Positions 9,665-18,911 of a stretch of DNA of 64,000 nt are shown here, piece by piece. A program made the translations under genes and the position numbers. The notes below the pieces were generated by a model, which saw only the letters and a program-made list of their open reading frames with translations, had not been told where the DNA came from and ran no database searches. Each line of letters opens with the position of its first letter. Position 1 is the first letter of the stretch. Source of the DNA: Cyanobacteria bacterium REEB459 (GTDB lineage: Bacteria; Cyanobacteriota; Cyanobacteriia; Phormidesmidales; Phormidesmidaceae); contig JAGWXD010000001.1 of assembly GCA_018970085.1 (NCBI GenBank), positions 186,001 through 250,000 on the forward strand. The letters are read 5' to 3'.

Positions 9665-11869
9665 CTAGGCCCCCAGTAGTTGCTCAGCCCGGTCTACAAA
9701 GTTAGCTGCAGTCAGGCCATTCAGAGCCATAATCTGGCCAGCGGTAGCGGTGGTTTCTCCTCGCTTCCAACTAAATACGTCCCGGGGCAGGCGGCTGCGG
9801 AGCAAAATCGGTTCTAACATGGCGCTGGCCCCACCGGTAATACCCAGCAGGGCGTCGCCTCCAAATAGCCGCTCAAAGCCCGCCTCATCCAAGAAGTCAC
9901 TATCCGCTTCACTGCAGAGATCCCAGGCCACATCGCTGGGGCGATAGAGGCGACGGGGATTGACCACAGAGACAATCCGGCTGCCCACCCCCCGACTAGC
10001 GAGTTGGGCGGCGGCCTCTAGAACCGGGATCAGGGTCATGTCACCGATCACCGCAAAGGTCACCATCTTTTCACCGGGGTGACTGGCCAGTTCTACTGCC
10101 CCCTCCGCCAGGGCCTGACGGGTTTGGGCAAAGGTGGTGTAAATCGGTAAGGCAGACTTGCTAGCGGTAATCACCACCCCTTTGTTGCGGCTCCCGAGGG
10201 CCCAGTCGTAGCAAACCTGAATGGCGTTAGCATCGGGAGGAAATAGGGGAAACACATTGCCATTGCGCATCATGGCGGCAAAGTAGTTTTCCACCTCCGG
10301 ACGCTGGTGGGTCCAGCCATTGCGACCCTGTTCCAGAGCCCCAGCGGTAAATAGGGTGACGGTAGCGGGGGTGGGGCGCCGCAGTTCCGCCATGGCCTGG
10401 GTGACGGTTTGCCAGATGGGTAGGCCATTAATGGCAAAGGACTCATAGGAACACCAGAGACTACGGCCCCCAAATAGGGCCTGGGCCGCTGCCAGGCCAG
10501 CACAGGCGTCTTCGCTGAGGGGTTCGTAAACCTGGCCCTGGGGCTCCTGAAAATAGATGGGGTCGGCGGTGGGATGGATAATTTTCAGGGCCTGGTTGAT
10601 GTTGTTAATGCCCGAGGCGGCGTTACCGTCGGCGTTGGTGATGACAAACTGGGGATCCTGTTGACCCACATAGCCCACCAGTACCCCCATGGCGGTGGTG
10701 GCTACCTGCTTTTCTCCCAGGGCAAATTCCTGCAGGGGTAGATCACCCAGATCGGTCAGAGGTAAAACTGACTCTGTAACGGCGGTCTGGGCCGCAGGAC
10801 CAGCCATGGACCGTTCGTAGTTAGTGCGCACCAGCTGCCAGGCGGGGGCGGCCAGGGCGCGATCGCTCAGGGCCTTGGCAATGTAGTCCCGATCCAGGGT
10901 ATCGCCAGGATAGAGGTTGTGGGATTGGGCACCGCGTTTGTGCACTCCCGCTCCCTTGAGTTGCTTCACAATTAGCACCGTCAGCCGTCCCCCCAAGGCC
11001 AATTGGGCCGCTTGGTCGGTGGCCTCCAAGACCGCCTGGGTAAAGGCCAAACGTTGGCCAAAGGAAAAGCTGGTACTATCCGCGTAGGCCCCAGTCTGGT
11101 TGGTATCATCGTAATCCCGGGCATCCACCAGGATTACCTCCTCAAAGCCGTTGCCGCGCCAGTAGTCCACCATGCCAGCATTGGTTTGGGTGGAAACCAT
11201 ACTGTGGTGTTCCTGGGAGTAGCCATTCCACACCAGAATGGGAAGGAAGTTGGTGACCCTGGGGTAGGCGGTATGGAAGTGGGCCATGCTACTCATGATG
11301 TAGGGTTCTCCCAGGCCGCCATCGCCAATGGTGACCGGAAACAGCACCCCCGGATGGAGTCTGGCGCCGGCCATGGCGAAGTGCTGACCCTGGCCCAGGG
11401 GACCAGCCGGGCTCAGCAACCCAGGGATTTGTCCCGATAAATGGCCCAGCAGGCCGTGGGTTTCCCGGAAGCGATCGCAGAGCTGCTCCACCGTTTCAAT
11501 GCCCATCGCCTCCAGCGAACGGTCTAGAAAGGCATGGCTGTAGAAACCAGGGGCATGGTGTCCTACTTCCGTCACCAGGTTTTTATGCCCCAGCATCACC
11601 AGAGCTGCCATGGTCTCAGCAATACTGGCAAAGCCACCGGGGTGCCCCGACTCTTTGCTGGCGGTCATTTGCAAGGTCAGGTAGCGGAGGGCGTCAGCGG
11701 CCAGTAGGGTTTGGTACACAGCCGCCGGGTCCTGAGAAGAAGAGATGGCGGTGTGACCAGCGGCGATGGCTGGGGTCTGGCCGTAGGTCTCAAACTGCGG
11801 TAGCAACTCGCCGAAATACTGGATTCCCTGGCAAAATGCTGGTTTTGCTGTTGTACTGGCCGCCGTCAT
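9665..11869 (-). CDS. divergent phosphoketolase-like ThDP enzyme
   Basis: Thiamine-diphosphate enzyme of the phosphoketolase/transketolase group, 734 residues. The ThDP motif GDGGLGEPY...WNGYS is present, as are ESGHPGG, the HLSGQIPG loop and the phosphoketolase-like GQVYEPLSED and CSYESFAING. It resembles the second phosphoketolase-like protein of cyanobacteria (the Synechocystis sll0529 type) more than classical Xfp enzymes of about 800 residues. The usual GPDE(T/S)xSN segment reads TNADGNAASG, so one active-site Glu of true phosphoketolases appears to be lost, while the Glu in LSED is kept. Cleavage of Xu5P/F6P to acetyl-phosphate is therefore possible but not assured. Confidence 0.8.
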   Translation of the reverse strand: MTAASTTAKPAFCQGIQYFGELLPQFETYGQTPAIAAGHTAISSSQDPAAVYQTLLAADALRYLTLQMTASKESGHPGGFASIAETMAALVMLGHKNLVTEVGHHAPGFYSHAFLDRSLEAMGIETVEQLCDRFRETHGLLGHLSGQIPGLLSPAGPLGQGQHFAMAGARLHPGVLFPVTIGDGGLGEPYIMSSMAHFHTAYPRVTNFLPILVWNGYSQEHHSMVSTQTNAGMVDYWRGNGFEEVILVDARDYDDTNQTGAYADSTSFSFGQRLAFTQAVLEATDQAAQLALGGRLTVLIVKQLKGAGVHKRGAQSHNLYPGDTLDRDYIAKALSDRALAAPAWQLVRTNYERSMAGPAAQTAVTESVLPLTDLGDLPLQEFALGEKQVATTAMGVLVGYVGQQDPQFVITNADGNAASGINNINQALKIIHPTADPIYFQEPQGQVYEPLSEDACAGLAAAQALFGGRSLWCSYESFAINGLPIWQTVTQAMAELRRPTPATVTLFTAGALEQGRNGWTHQRPEVENYFAAMMRNGNVFPLFPPDANAIQVCYDWALGSRNKGVVITASKSALPIYTTFAQTRQALAEGAVELASHPGEKMVTFAVIGDMTLIPVLEAAAQLASRGVGSRIVSVVNPRRLYRPSDVAWDLCSEADSDFLDEAGFERLFGGDALLGITGGASAMLEPILLRSRLPRDVFSWKRGETTATAGQIMALNGLTAANFVDRAEQLLGA

Positions 11870-12035
11870 AACCCAACCTCCCTAACTGCAGGTATATACA
11901 TAGGTTGACCCTGGGTAAATCAATCCAATCAGTAGAAAACCAGGCATTAAGATTAACCACCCAGATCGCCTAATTTATCCTACCAAGAACCGACGCTCCC
12001 CATAGTTCCAGGCTAGACCAGGTAGCGACCCCCAG

Positions 12036-12057
12036 CCCTGGCCTGCCTAGGCCAGGG
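12036..12057. repeat. 9-bp stem-loop between divergent genes
   Basis: Perfect inverted repeat CCCTGGCCT (12036-12044) and AGGCCAGGG (12049-12057) around a 4-base loop. It is too GC-rich and symmetric to ignore but lacks the T-tract of a terminator; transcripts leaving either gene start away from it. Confidence 0.6.
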
Positions 12058-12132
12058 GTTAATTCTCCTTTTGCGACCCGGGGCCCCAGCTTCGGCAACA
12101 GCGTTGACCCGCCGATCAACTCTCCGATCTGC

Positions 12133-12161
12133 TTGGGAAAGCGCTAACCTTAAGGGATAAT
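12133..12161 (+). promoter_or_regulatory. candidate sigma70-type promoter of the RND adaptor gene
   Basis: TTGGGA (12133-12138), 17-base spacer, GATAAT (12156-12161): four and five matches to the consensus hexamers, ending 41 bases before the start codon. Confidence 0.45.
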
Positions 12162-12202
12162 AAAGATACATATTTCGCAATATATTTTCTGCGGCCAAAG
12201 AT

Positions 12203-13519
12203 ATGACCCTGCAAGACCTCCACTCGGCTCCCCACCTAGAGCTTTCTGATGCCCCGGCCACTGCTGACAAGACAGCCCTAACCGAGGCTCAGGAACCTCA
12301 ACCGAAGCCCTGGCGGGCGGCCTGCCTAGGGCTGGGGCTAGGGGTGTTACTGACCCTCCTGGGTAGCCACCTAATGGCCCCCAAACAGCGGGCTACATCC
12401 CCTGCGCCAACAGCCACCCCCATCTCTTCTGCCGCCAGTCAACCAGTGGCGGTGACCGCGGTGCAGTCCGAGACGGTGGCCGATACCCTGACGGTGAATG
12501 GCACGGTAACAGCGATGGATTTGCTCTCCATTGCGCCCCAGGTCAGTGGCTTGCAAATTCGCCAGGTGCTGGTGCGAGAAGGGCAAAACGTCGTCTCCGG
12601 ACAGGTGCTGGCCCGGCTTGACGATACTACCCTGCAGGCAGATAGCCGACAAGCCCAGGCCCAGCTATCGGTGGCCCAGGCTCAGGTGACCCAGCGTCAG
12701 GCTGCTCTGGCCCAGGCTCGGGCTAACCTGGCTGAGGCACAACAAAACTTGGAGCGCAGTCAGGCGCTGGCCAGTCGGGGTGCCATCAGTCAGCAGGAGT
12801 TGACCCGCCAACGAACCCAGCTGTTGACGGTGCAGCAGTCGGTCGGCCTGGCGATCGCCGATGTGGCCAGCGCCCAGGCAGGGGTTAGATCCCAGCGAGC
12901 AGCGCTAGATCGCCTACAAACTCAGATTAGTCAGACAGAGGTGCGAGCCCCAGTGGCAGGCAGGGTGGCTGAGCGCCGGGCCAGCGTTGGCGATATCTCT
13001 GCGGCAGGCACGGCGATCGTCACTCTGATTCAAAATAATCAATTAAAGTTGGCGGCAGAGGTGCCCCAGGCCCAGATCACCCAGGTGACACCAGGGGCGA
13101 TGGTAGCGATCCAGTCCACCACCGATTCCCGGTTGCAGCTGCAGGGAGTGGTGCAATCCATTGATCCACTAATCAAGGCCACTACCCGCACCGCCATCGT
13201 TAACATTAGTCTACCGGCTAGCCCCTTACTCAAATCTGGAATGTTTCTACGGGCAGACATCACCCTGGCTTCCCGCCGCGGGTTAACCATTCCAGCTACA
13301 GCCCTACAGCCCCGGCCAGACGGAAGTAGTCAGGTATTTGTGGTGAACACTAATAACCAGGTCAGTGCCCGTCAGGTTACCTTAGGCAGCCGCCTATCGG
13401 TCCGAGCCGGGCAGCCGGCCCAGGTAGAAGTGGTAAAGGGGTTGGCCTTAGGAGAACGGGTGGTAACCAGCGGGGTCGGCTTTCTGCAGGACGGCGATAG
13501 CGTTACCCAGGCCCCCTAG
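12203..13519 (+). CDS. RND/MacA-type efflux periplasmic adaptor (HlyD family)
   Basis: Membrane-fusion protein that joins an inner-membrane pump to an outer-membrane channel. The N-terminal membrane anchor lies at about residues 35-55 (LGLGLGVLLTLLGSHLM). A lipoyl half-motif with VREGQNV and LARLDDTTL, a long alpha-helical hairpin rich in Gln/Ala (about 145-240), a second lipoyl half with VRAPVAGRVAERRASVGD-like sequence, and beta-barrel/MP domains follow. 438 residues is usual. No pump or TolC gene is adjacent, so the substrate is unknown. Confidence 0.9.
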   Translation: MTLQDLHSAPHLELSDAPATADKTALTEAQEPQPKPWRAACLGLGLGVLLTLLGSHLMAPKQRATSPAPTATPISSAASQPVAVTAVQSETVADTLTVNGTVTAMDLLSIAPQVSGLQIRQVLVREGQNVVSGQVLARLDDTTLQADSRQAQAQLSVAQAQVTQRQAALAQARANLAEAQQNLERSQALASRGAISQQELTRQRTQLLTVQQSVGLAIADVASAQAGVRSQRAALDRLQTQISQTEVRAPVAGRVAERRASVGDISAAGTAIVTLIQNNQLKLAAEVPQAQITQVTPGAMVAIQSTTDSRLQLQGVVQSIDPLIKATTRTAIVNISLPASPLLKSGMFLRADITLASRRGLTIPATALQPRPDGSSQVFVVNTNNQVSARQVTLGSRLSVRAGQPAQVEVVKGLALGERVVTSGVGFLQDGDSVTQAP

Positions 13520-13560
13520 TCAGTCTCTGGGGCCTGGAGGTAAGGCTGATCAGCATAGGA

Positions 13561-14013
13561 TTAGTCCTCCTGCTCGAAAAACTCTGGACGACGATTATGG
13601 GGAATTGGCCAGTCGTCGTTCTCGCCCCCAATCAAACACTTTTCAATCACCACATACTCGCGACTAAACTGTTCCAGGGTATTAATTAAGACATCCAGGG
13701 CAAGGGCATCACTAGTACCCAGATCAAGCCAGCAACGAGCCCAGCACCCTTGGTACTCCACTTCCCCCATATTGTGCATCACCGACAGCATGCTGTCCCC
13801 CAGCCGGTCTTGATCGTAGGCCATATAGCTAATATCTAGACCCGTATCCTGAACCTGGAGATTTTCGGCGTTGAATCCCCCCAATTTCCCCAAAAAAAAC
13901 CAGGAGGAAAATACCTCGTCAATGTACTGCTGCTCCAGGTTGGAAGGCACTGTGGCAAAGCTTAACCAGATCCAGAGATTAAAAAAATCACACTCGCGAA
14001 ACTCTACCTGCAT
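13561..14013 (-). CDS. DUF3531 family protein
   Basis: Cyanobacterial/plastid-lineage protein of unknown function. The segments VEFRECDFFNLWIW, SSWFFLGKLGGFNAENL, DISYMAYD and CWLDLGTSDALALD agree with the DUF3531 pattern that I recall. 150 residues, acidic, no membrane segment. It lies downstream of the TPR gene on the same strand with a 54-base gap and converges on the efflux adaptor. Confidence 0.85.
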   Translation of the reverse strand: MQVEFRECDFFNLWIWLSFATVPSNLEQQYIDEVFSSWFFLGKLGGFNAENLQVQDTGLDISYMAYDQDRLGDSMLSVMHNMGEVEYQGCWARCWLDLGTSDALALDVLINTLEQFSREYVVIEKCLIGGENDDWPIPHNRRPEFFEQED

Positions 14014-14067
14014 AGGTAACTGCCTCCATCTTTCTACAGTACTCTACAGGCAGATCGGGACATTGTG

Positions 14068-15000
14068 CTAATTAGACCCAGCTCGCTGAGCACAGAGGTT
14101 GCCCTCTAACCCTTCTGTTAAGCATTTCTCGTAGCGAATTTGCCAGACAACCGGTTTAGGCAACTGCTGGGCATAGCTCAGGGTCTCCGCATAAACCGCT
14201 ACGCTCAGCTTCGTATCACCTTTAAGGGCAAGAATTTGGGCCTTTAGATAAAGCAGATCGGGGTTTTTAGGGGCTTCTAGCAGAGCCTTATTAACCTCTG
14301 TCAGGGCTTGATCATAGCGCTTTAAATCCCGTAGACCAATGGCAATCCCGCGATGAGATAGGTAGGCCGGATAACCATTTTGCAGTCGGGCGATCGCCTG
14401 ATCGGGATTTGCGAAGGGAAGATTAACCGCCAGCAGTAAATCCATAAAACCCTTGAGCAAACTCAGCTCCGGATCGGTTGGGTTGACCTTCTCCGCAGCC
14501 TGCAATTCGCTAAACACCTGCTGCAGCATTCGCAGGGCAGTCGGAGTCCCCCTGGCAAGTCCCTGGGTTTGAAGCACATGGGCACCTTCCATAAATACCC
14601 CTACCGCACTATAGAGATGGCCTCGCAGGGGGTCGGTGGCCTTGAGGGCCGCCGCTGTTTGCTGGGTTAACTGGGCCTGCTGGGCCAATCCTTCGAAATC
14701 GTTATTTAAGTAGCTCAACGCTGCCGCCATAGCATAGTTCATCGGTTCCTTGGGCTCGGCGGCGATAGCCTGATTCACCAATCTTTGCGCCCTCCCATAG
14801 TCACCAGCGTAGAATAGGGCCTTAAAAGCACTCTCACTGGCGGTGCCAATCCCATGAGGATTGGTGATGCGAAAGGGGTCAGCAGCCCAGGCTGGCATCG
14901 TGGCAGTCAGGCCCATGGTTACTGCCACCAGTGCCCCCAACCAAACCGAAGAACGAGACCTGCGGTAGGCAGGTTGCCGCCGTTGGGCATTGTTTATCAT
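14068..15000 (-). CDS. secreted TPR protein, Sll0314/Alr1548 type
   Basis: About 310 residues. A signal peptide (basic N-terminus, hydrophobic WLGALVAVTMGLTATMP, AWA cleavage site) is followed by ADPFRITNPHGIG and three or more TPR-like helical repeats (e.g. YAGDYGRAQRLVNQAIAAEP, LKRYDQALTEVNKALLEAP). This matches the cyanobacterial Sll0314/Alr1548 family of TPR proteins; function unknown, location probably periplasm or thylakoid lumen. An in-frame upstream start at 15186 exists, but the Met at 15000 places the signal peptide at the N-terminus and avoids overlap with ecfA. Confidence 0.85.
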   Translation of the reverse strand: MINNAQRRQPAYRRSRSSVWLGALVAVTMGLTATMPAWAADPFRITNPHGIGTASESAFKALFYAGDYGRAQRLVNQAIAAEPKEPMNYAMAAALSYLNNDFEGLAQQAQLTQQTAAALKATDPLRGHLYSAVGVFMEGAHVLQTQGLARGTPTALRMLQQVFSELQAAEKVNPTDPELSLLKGFMDLLLAVNLPFANPDQAIARLQNGYPAYLSHRGIAIGLRDLKRYDQALTEVNKALLEAPKNPDLLYLKAQILALKGDTKLSVAVYAETLSYAQQLPKPVVWQIRYEKCLTEGLEGNLCAQRAGSN

Positions 15001-15209
15001 GCTGCCTGCACTGGGGCTGATAGGGGGCCAGATCATGGTTACCAGATTCCAATCCTTCACGTCGATAGCACTATTGTGCCCGATCGCTCCGCCAGGTGAC
15101 AGGCTAAGCTGGTACAGATGATACACTGGCACCTTGCCCCTCGGGCTTGACCAGATTTCCGCCAGGGCTTTCCAGCCTAATGACACGATCTGAGGTTTTT
15201 CCCAGGCCC

Positions 15210-15863
15210 ATGCTTTACCTTCGTCAGTTGACCTACCATCCCCCCGCCAGTGCCCAACCGATCTTAGACCAGGTTTGCCTGGAACTAGCCCCTCGCCAGA
15301 TGGGGGTAATCTATGGCCCCAGTGGATCGGGTAAAAGTACTCTACTGGAGTTGGTAGCAGGATTTGCCAAACCGACGGCAGGCACTATTCAGTGGCGCGA
15401 GCAAACGCTTGATCCAGAGTCCTTGCGACAGCTGGCAGGACTGGTATTTCAGTTTCCCGAGCGCCACTTCTGCGGTCAAACGGTACTGGAGGAACTACGG
15501 TTAGGACATCCAGAGACCAGCCGGGAGGCCATCGATCGCACCCTGGCGGCCGTCGGCCTCAACCACCTTCCGCTCCAGACCTTCCCCCATACCCTCAGCG
15601 GTGGACAGCAGCGCCGCCTGGCCTTGGCGGTGCAGTTGATCCGTCAGCCCTATCTATTGTTGCTGGATGAACCCACCGCCGGCCTGGACTGGTCCATGCG
15701 CCAGCAAATTTTGCGCCTCTTGCAGGAACTCAAACAAAGCTGGACCCTACTGGTGGTGTCCCATGACGCCGAAGAACTGGCAGCGCTAGCCGACCAGAGC
15801 TGGCAACTACACCATGGCCACCTGAGCGGTGGCCCTAGGGCTAGCTGTGCGGATCAACCTTAG
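15210..15863 (+). CDS. ecfA: ECF-type ABC transporter ATPase
   Basis: ABC ATPase of 217 residues. Walker A GPSGSGKST, Q-loop VFQFPERHF, signature LSGGQQRR, Walker B LLLLDEPTAG and H-loop VVSHD are all present. The PERHFCGQTV segment after the Q-loop is typical of energy-coupling-factor ATPases (EcfA/CbiO). ATG at 15210 begins at the usual MLYLRQLTY strand; an earlier in-frame start at 15147 would overlap the divergent TPR promoter. rsmG follows 12 bases later. A matching T-component gene lies at 18912 and a BioY S-component at 28425, so this ATPase may power biotin uptake. Confidence 0.85.
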   Translation: MLYLRQLTYHPPASAQPILDQVCLELAPRQMGVIYGPSGSGKSTLLELVAGFAKPTAGTIQWREQTLDPESLRQLAGLVFQFPERHFCGQTVLEELRLGHPETSREAIDRTLAAVGLNHLPLQTFPHTLSGGQQRRLALAVQLIRQPYLLLLDEPTAGLDWSMRQQILRLLQELKQSWTLLVVSHDAEELAALADQSWQLHHGHLSGGPRASCADQP

Positions 15864-15875
15864 GACCCTACCACC

Positions 15876-16631
15876 ATGCCGCCCCTACCGGATTATCCTC
15901 AGCACTGGCAACAGAGCCTGCACTGGCAGCCCTCAACGGCCTTGCAGAGCCAGTTTCAACGCCTTTATGAAGAAATTTTAATAGCCAACCAGCGGCTGAA
16001 TCTAACCCGCATCGTCAGTCCGGATGACTTTTGGGAAAAACACCTGTGGGATGCCTTACAGGGAGTGGCCCCCTGGCTGCCAGAGGCTAACGGGCCAGAT
16101 CCTGGTCGCCGCCTGATTGATATTGGGTCCGGCGGGGGCTTCCCTGGTTTGCCCATCGCCCTGGTTTTTCCTCACTGGTCTGTCACTCTGCTGGATAGCA
16201 CCCATAAAAAAGTTGCGGCTCTAGAAACCCTATGCCAGGTCCTGGCCATCTCCAATGCCACCCCGGTAGCTCAGCGGGCCGAACAGTTGGGCCACCAGCC
16301 CAATCACCGGGAAACCTACGATCTGGCTCTGCTAAGGGCCGTAGGCGGGGCCAACAGTTGTGCCGAGTATGCCTTACCCCTACTGCAGGTGGGAGGTCAG
16401 GCTGTGCTTTACCGGGGGCAGTGGTCTGCGGCGGAAGCTGCCGCCCTGGCTGCCATCTTACCCCGGCTGGGGGGCGAGGTCCTGGAGGTACGGGCAACCA
16501 CTACCCCCCTAACCGCAGGTATACGGCACACGGTGGTGGTGACCAAGGTGCAAGCGACGCCGCCCCAATTTCCCCGTGCCCCAGGGGTACCCAGCCGCTC
16601 CCCTCTGGGCAAAGGAGTTGGCGCGGATTGA
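15876..16631 (+). CDS. rsmG: 16S rRNA (guanine527-N7)-methyltransferase
   Basis: Class I SAM methyltransferase that makes m7G527 in the 530 loop. SAM motif I is DIGSGGGFPGLPIAL, and the N-terminal NLTRIVSPDDFWEKHLWDAL block is diagnostic of RsmG/GidB. 251 residues, slightly long because of a Pro-rich tail (about residues 225-251) that lies after the conserved fold. Translated just after ecfA, with which it probably forms a transcript. Confidence 0.95.
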   Translation: MPPLPDYPQHWQQSLHWQPSTALQSQFQRLYEEILIANQRLNLTRIVSPDDFWEKHLWDALQGVAPWLPEANGPDPGRRLIDIGSGGGFPGLPIALVFPHWSVTLLDSTHKKVAALETLCQVLAISNATPVAQRAEQLGHQPNHRETYDLALLRAVGGANSCAEYALPLLQVGGQAVLYRGQWSAAEAAALAAILPRLGGEVLEVRATTTPLTAGIRHTVVVTKVQATPPQFPRAPGVPSRSPLGKGVGAD

Positions 16632-16793
16632 CAGGCGATCGCGGCGTTAACCCTCTACGCACCGGTGCCAATCGGCTAAACTTTAGGAGCTAGAAGTAGT
16701 CAGGGGGGAGCTGTGGCCTGTCTGGCAGGATTGCTACTAGATGTCTCTATATTTTTAAAGCCCGTGTAGCTATATTTACTCCATATTTATTCC

Positions 16794-17306
16794 ATGGCCC
16801 GCCCCCCCTCAGTCCATCGCCAGTCCATCGCCTATGGACGCCTCTTTAAGAACTTGATACGACTACTGGACGCAAGCTGTAGCCAGAGCTTTTACGAAGT
16901 CATCCCCAAGGGAGTGCAGGTGTGGCTGCCGTCAGAACAGCGGGGGCTCTATCCTGACCTTTGTATTATTGCTGGGGAGCCCCTGTTTCACGATGGTCAT
17001 GCCCATAAGATCACTAACCCTTGCCTGGTGGTAGAAATTCTACCGGAGCGAACTGCCATCTACGATCCCACCGCCAGGACCCTGAACGATCGCAGCCAAT
17101 TATTTCGCCATTGCCGTAAAATTCCTTACCTGCAGGAATACATTTTTGTACATCAGCAGGAAGTCCGCATCGAGCAGTTCCACCGGCAGGAGGAAAACCT
17201 CTGGACCCTGGCGGTCTACGAGGAGATAAATACGGTGGTTGAACTCAATCTTACCGATACTCGCCTGCCCTTAATGGAGGTATACAATAAGGTGGGGGCT
17301 GGTTAA
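16794..17306 (+). CDS. Uma2-family (DUF820) nuclease-like protein, probably degenerate
   Basis: PD-(D/E)XK-fold protein of the Uma2 family, highly expanded in cyanobacteria. The core YPDLCIIAG, LVVEILPE and IPYLQEYIFV are clear. Two things are odd. The protein begins at the helix HRQSIAYGRLFKNLIRLL, so the usual N-terminal 30-40 residues (EEYLALE...DGEI region) are missing. And the DRGxKF motif that supplies the catalytic Lys reads DRSQLF, with Leu in its place. The catalytic Asp and Glu remain. Probably an inactive or decaying copy; the family function is itself uncertain. Confidence 0.85.
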   Translation: MARPPSVHRQSIAYGRLFKNLIRLLDASCSQSFYEVIPKGVQVWLPSEQRGLYPDLCIIAGEPLFHDGHAHKITNPCLVVEILPERTAIYDPTARTLNDRSQLFRHCRKIPYLQEYIFVHQQEVRIEQFHRQEENLWTLAVYEEINTVVELNLTDTRLPLMEVYNKVGAG

Positions 17307-17543
17307 CAGCCCTTGACAAACCTGAGGGGGCGATTTGGTAGCGGTGGTAAAAACCCTCAACCAGCCCGTGGCTCTGGGCTAAGGTGGGGGTATGGTCTGG
17401 CAACCTAGCTTGGCAGTCAGGGCAACCATAGGCAACGGCCCTCGCTACAATGGTACAGTTAATCGGCAGTGCGGCCATGACCTGTCTCAGTGCCTGGGAC
17501 CTCAGGTGGTAGTCCTGCTACCTTGCTCTTTTCTTCTCTTGCC

Positions 17544-18905
17544 ATGGCTTTGCCCATCGTTGCCGTTATTGGTCGCCCTAATGTGGGCAAGTCTACCCTG
17601 GTGAACCGGCTAGCGGGGGCCCAGGCGGCGATAGTTTACGATCAGCCGGGAATCACCCGCGATCGCACCTACCAACCGGCCTTCTGGCGTGATCGGGACT
17701 ACCAGGTAGTCGATACGGGGGGCCTGGTATTCCATGACGACAGTGAGTTTTTACCCCACATTCGAGAACAGGCCCAACTGGCCCTGGCGGAAGCCAGTGC
17801 CGCTGTATTTGTGGTTGATGGTCAGATCGGCCCCACCCAAGGAGACCAGGAAATCGCCAGCTGGCTGCGGCAGCAATCGGTACCGGTCCTGTTGGCGGTA
17901 AATAAGTGTGAGTCCCTAGAGCAGGGACTGATCCAGGCGGCTCAATTTTGGCAGTTGGGGCTCGGAGAGCCTTACCCGGTGTCGGGCATCCATGGCAATG
18001 GTACAGGGGAATTGCTAGACAGTCTGATTACCCATCTACCTGCCACCGTGGAGGAGCCTACCTTAGAGGAGATTAAGGTGGCGATTGTGGGTCGCCCCAA
18101 CGTCGGTAAATCGAGTCTTTTAAATGCCTTTGTAGGAGAGGCCCGGGCGATCGTTAGTCCGGTGTCGGGCACCACCCGTGATGCTCTAGATACCCAGGTC
18201 CACCACGATGATCAGGTCTACCGCCTGATTGACACCGCCGGCATTCGCAAAAAGAAAAGTGTGGAGTACGGTCCTGAATTTTTCAGTGTGAATCGGGCCT
18301 TTAAGGCGATTCGCAGAGCCGATGTGGTGTTGCTGGTGATTGATGCCCTAGAAGGTGTCACCGAGCAGGATCAAAAGCTGGCCGGTCGCATTGAAGAGGA
18401 TGGCCGGGCCTGCGTCATCGTCGTTAATAAGTGGGATGCGGTGGAAAAGGATAGCTATACCATCTACGACTTTGATCACCAGATCGCCGCTCGCCTGAAC
18501 TTCCTTGACTGGGCTAAACGCATTTATGTCAGCGCCAAAACTGGCCAGCGGGTAGTCAAGATCCTGGAGTTGGTAAACCAGGCGGTAGAGCAGCATCGAC
18601 GCCGGGTCAGCACCGCAGTGGTCAATGAAGTGTTACAAGACGCCAGCCAATGGCATACTCCCCCCACAACTCGCCAGGGTCGTCAGGGCCGGATTTACTA
18701 TGGCACTCAGGTGACGGTGCGGCCGCCCTCCTTTACCCTATTTGTCAACGATCCCCACCTGATTAAGGATAACTACCGGCGTTACGTGGAACGTCAATTT
18801 CGAGATAACCTGGGCTTTGAGGGCACGCCTATTCGGTTGTTCTGGCGCGGTAAGACAATGAGGGACCTGGAACGCAGCAGCGCCAATCGGGCCACTAGAG
18901 TCTAA
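17544..18905 (+). CDS. der: ribosome biogenesis GTPase Der (EngA)
   Basis: Double-GTPase factor for 50S subunit assembly. Two G domains: G1 motifs GRPNVGKST and [10 protein letters not shown]3 DTGG and DTAG, G4 NKCE and NKWD; a C-terminal KH-like domain ends with [13 protein letters not shown]. 453 residues from ATG at 17544 ([11 protein letters not shown]), the normal Der start; an upstream in-frame GTG/ATG at 17490 would add an unrelated 18-residue extension. ecfT begins 6 bases after its stop. Confidence 0.97.
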   Translation: MALPIVAVIGRPNVGKSTLVNRLAGAQAAIVYDQPGITRDRTYQPAFWRDRDYQVVDTGGLVFHDDSEFLPHIREQAQLALAEASAAVFVVDGQIGPTQGDQEIASWLRQQSVPVLLAVNKCESLEQGLIQAAQFWQLGLGEPYPVSGIHGNGTGELLDSLITHLPATVEEPTLEEIKVAIVGRPNVGKSSLLNAFVGEARAIVSPVSGTTRDALDTQVHHDDQVYRLIDTAGIRKKKSVEYGPEFFSVNRAFKAIRRADVVLLVIDALEGVTEQDQKLAGRIEEDGRACVIVVNKWDAVEKDSYTIYDFDHQIAARLNFLDWAKRIYVSAKTGQRVVKILELVNQAVEQHRRRVSTAVVNEVLQDASQWHTPPTTRQGRQGRIYYGTQVTVRPPSFTLFVNDPHLIKDNYRRYVERQFRDNLGFEGTPIRLFWRGKTMRDLERSSANRATRV

Positions 18906-18911
18906 GCCGCC

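Larger units (their letters stand above)
11870..12202. other. divergent intergenic region with a GC-rich hairpin
   Basis: 333 bases between two divergent genes. It holds the adaptor-gene promoter at 12133-12161 and a 9-bp perfect stem CCCTGGCCT/AGGCCAGGG (12036-12057) with a GCCT loop. The hairpin has no T-run. No open frame here looks like a gene. Confidence 0.6.
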
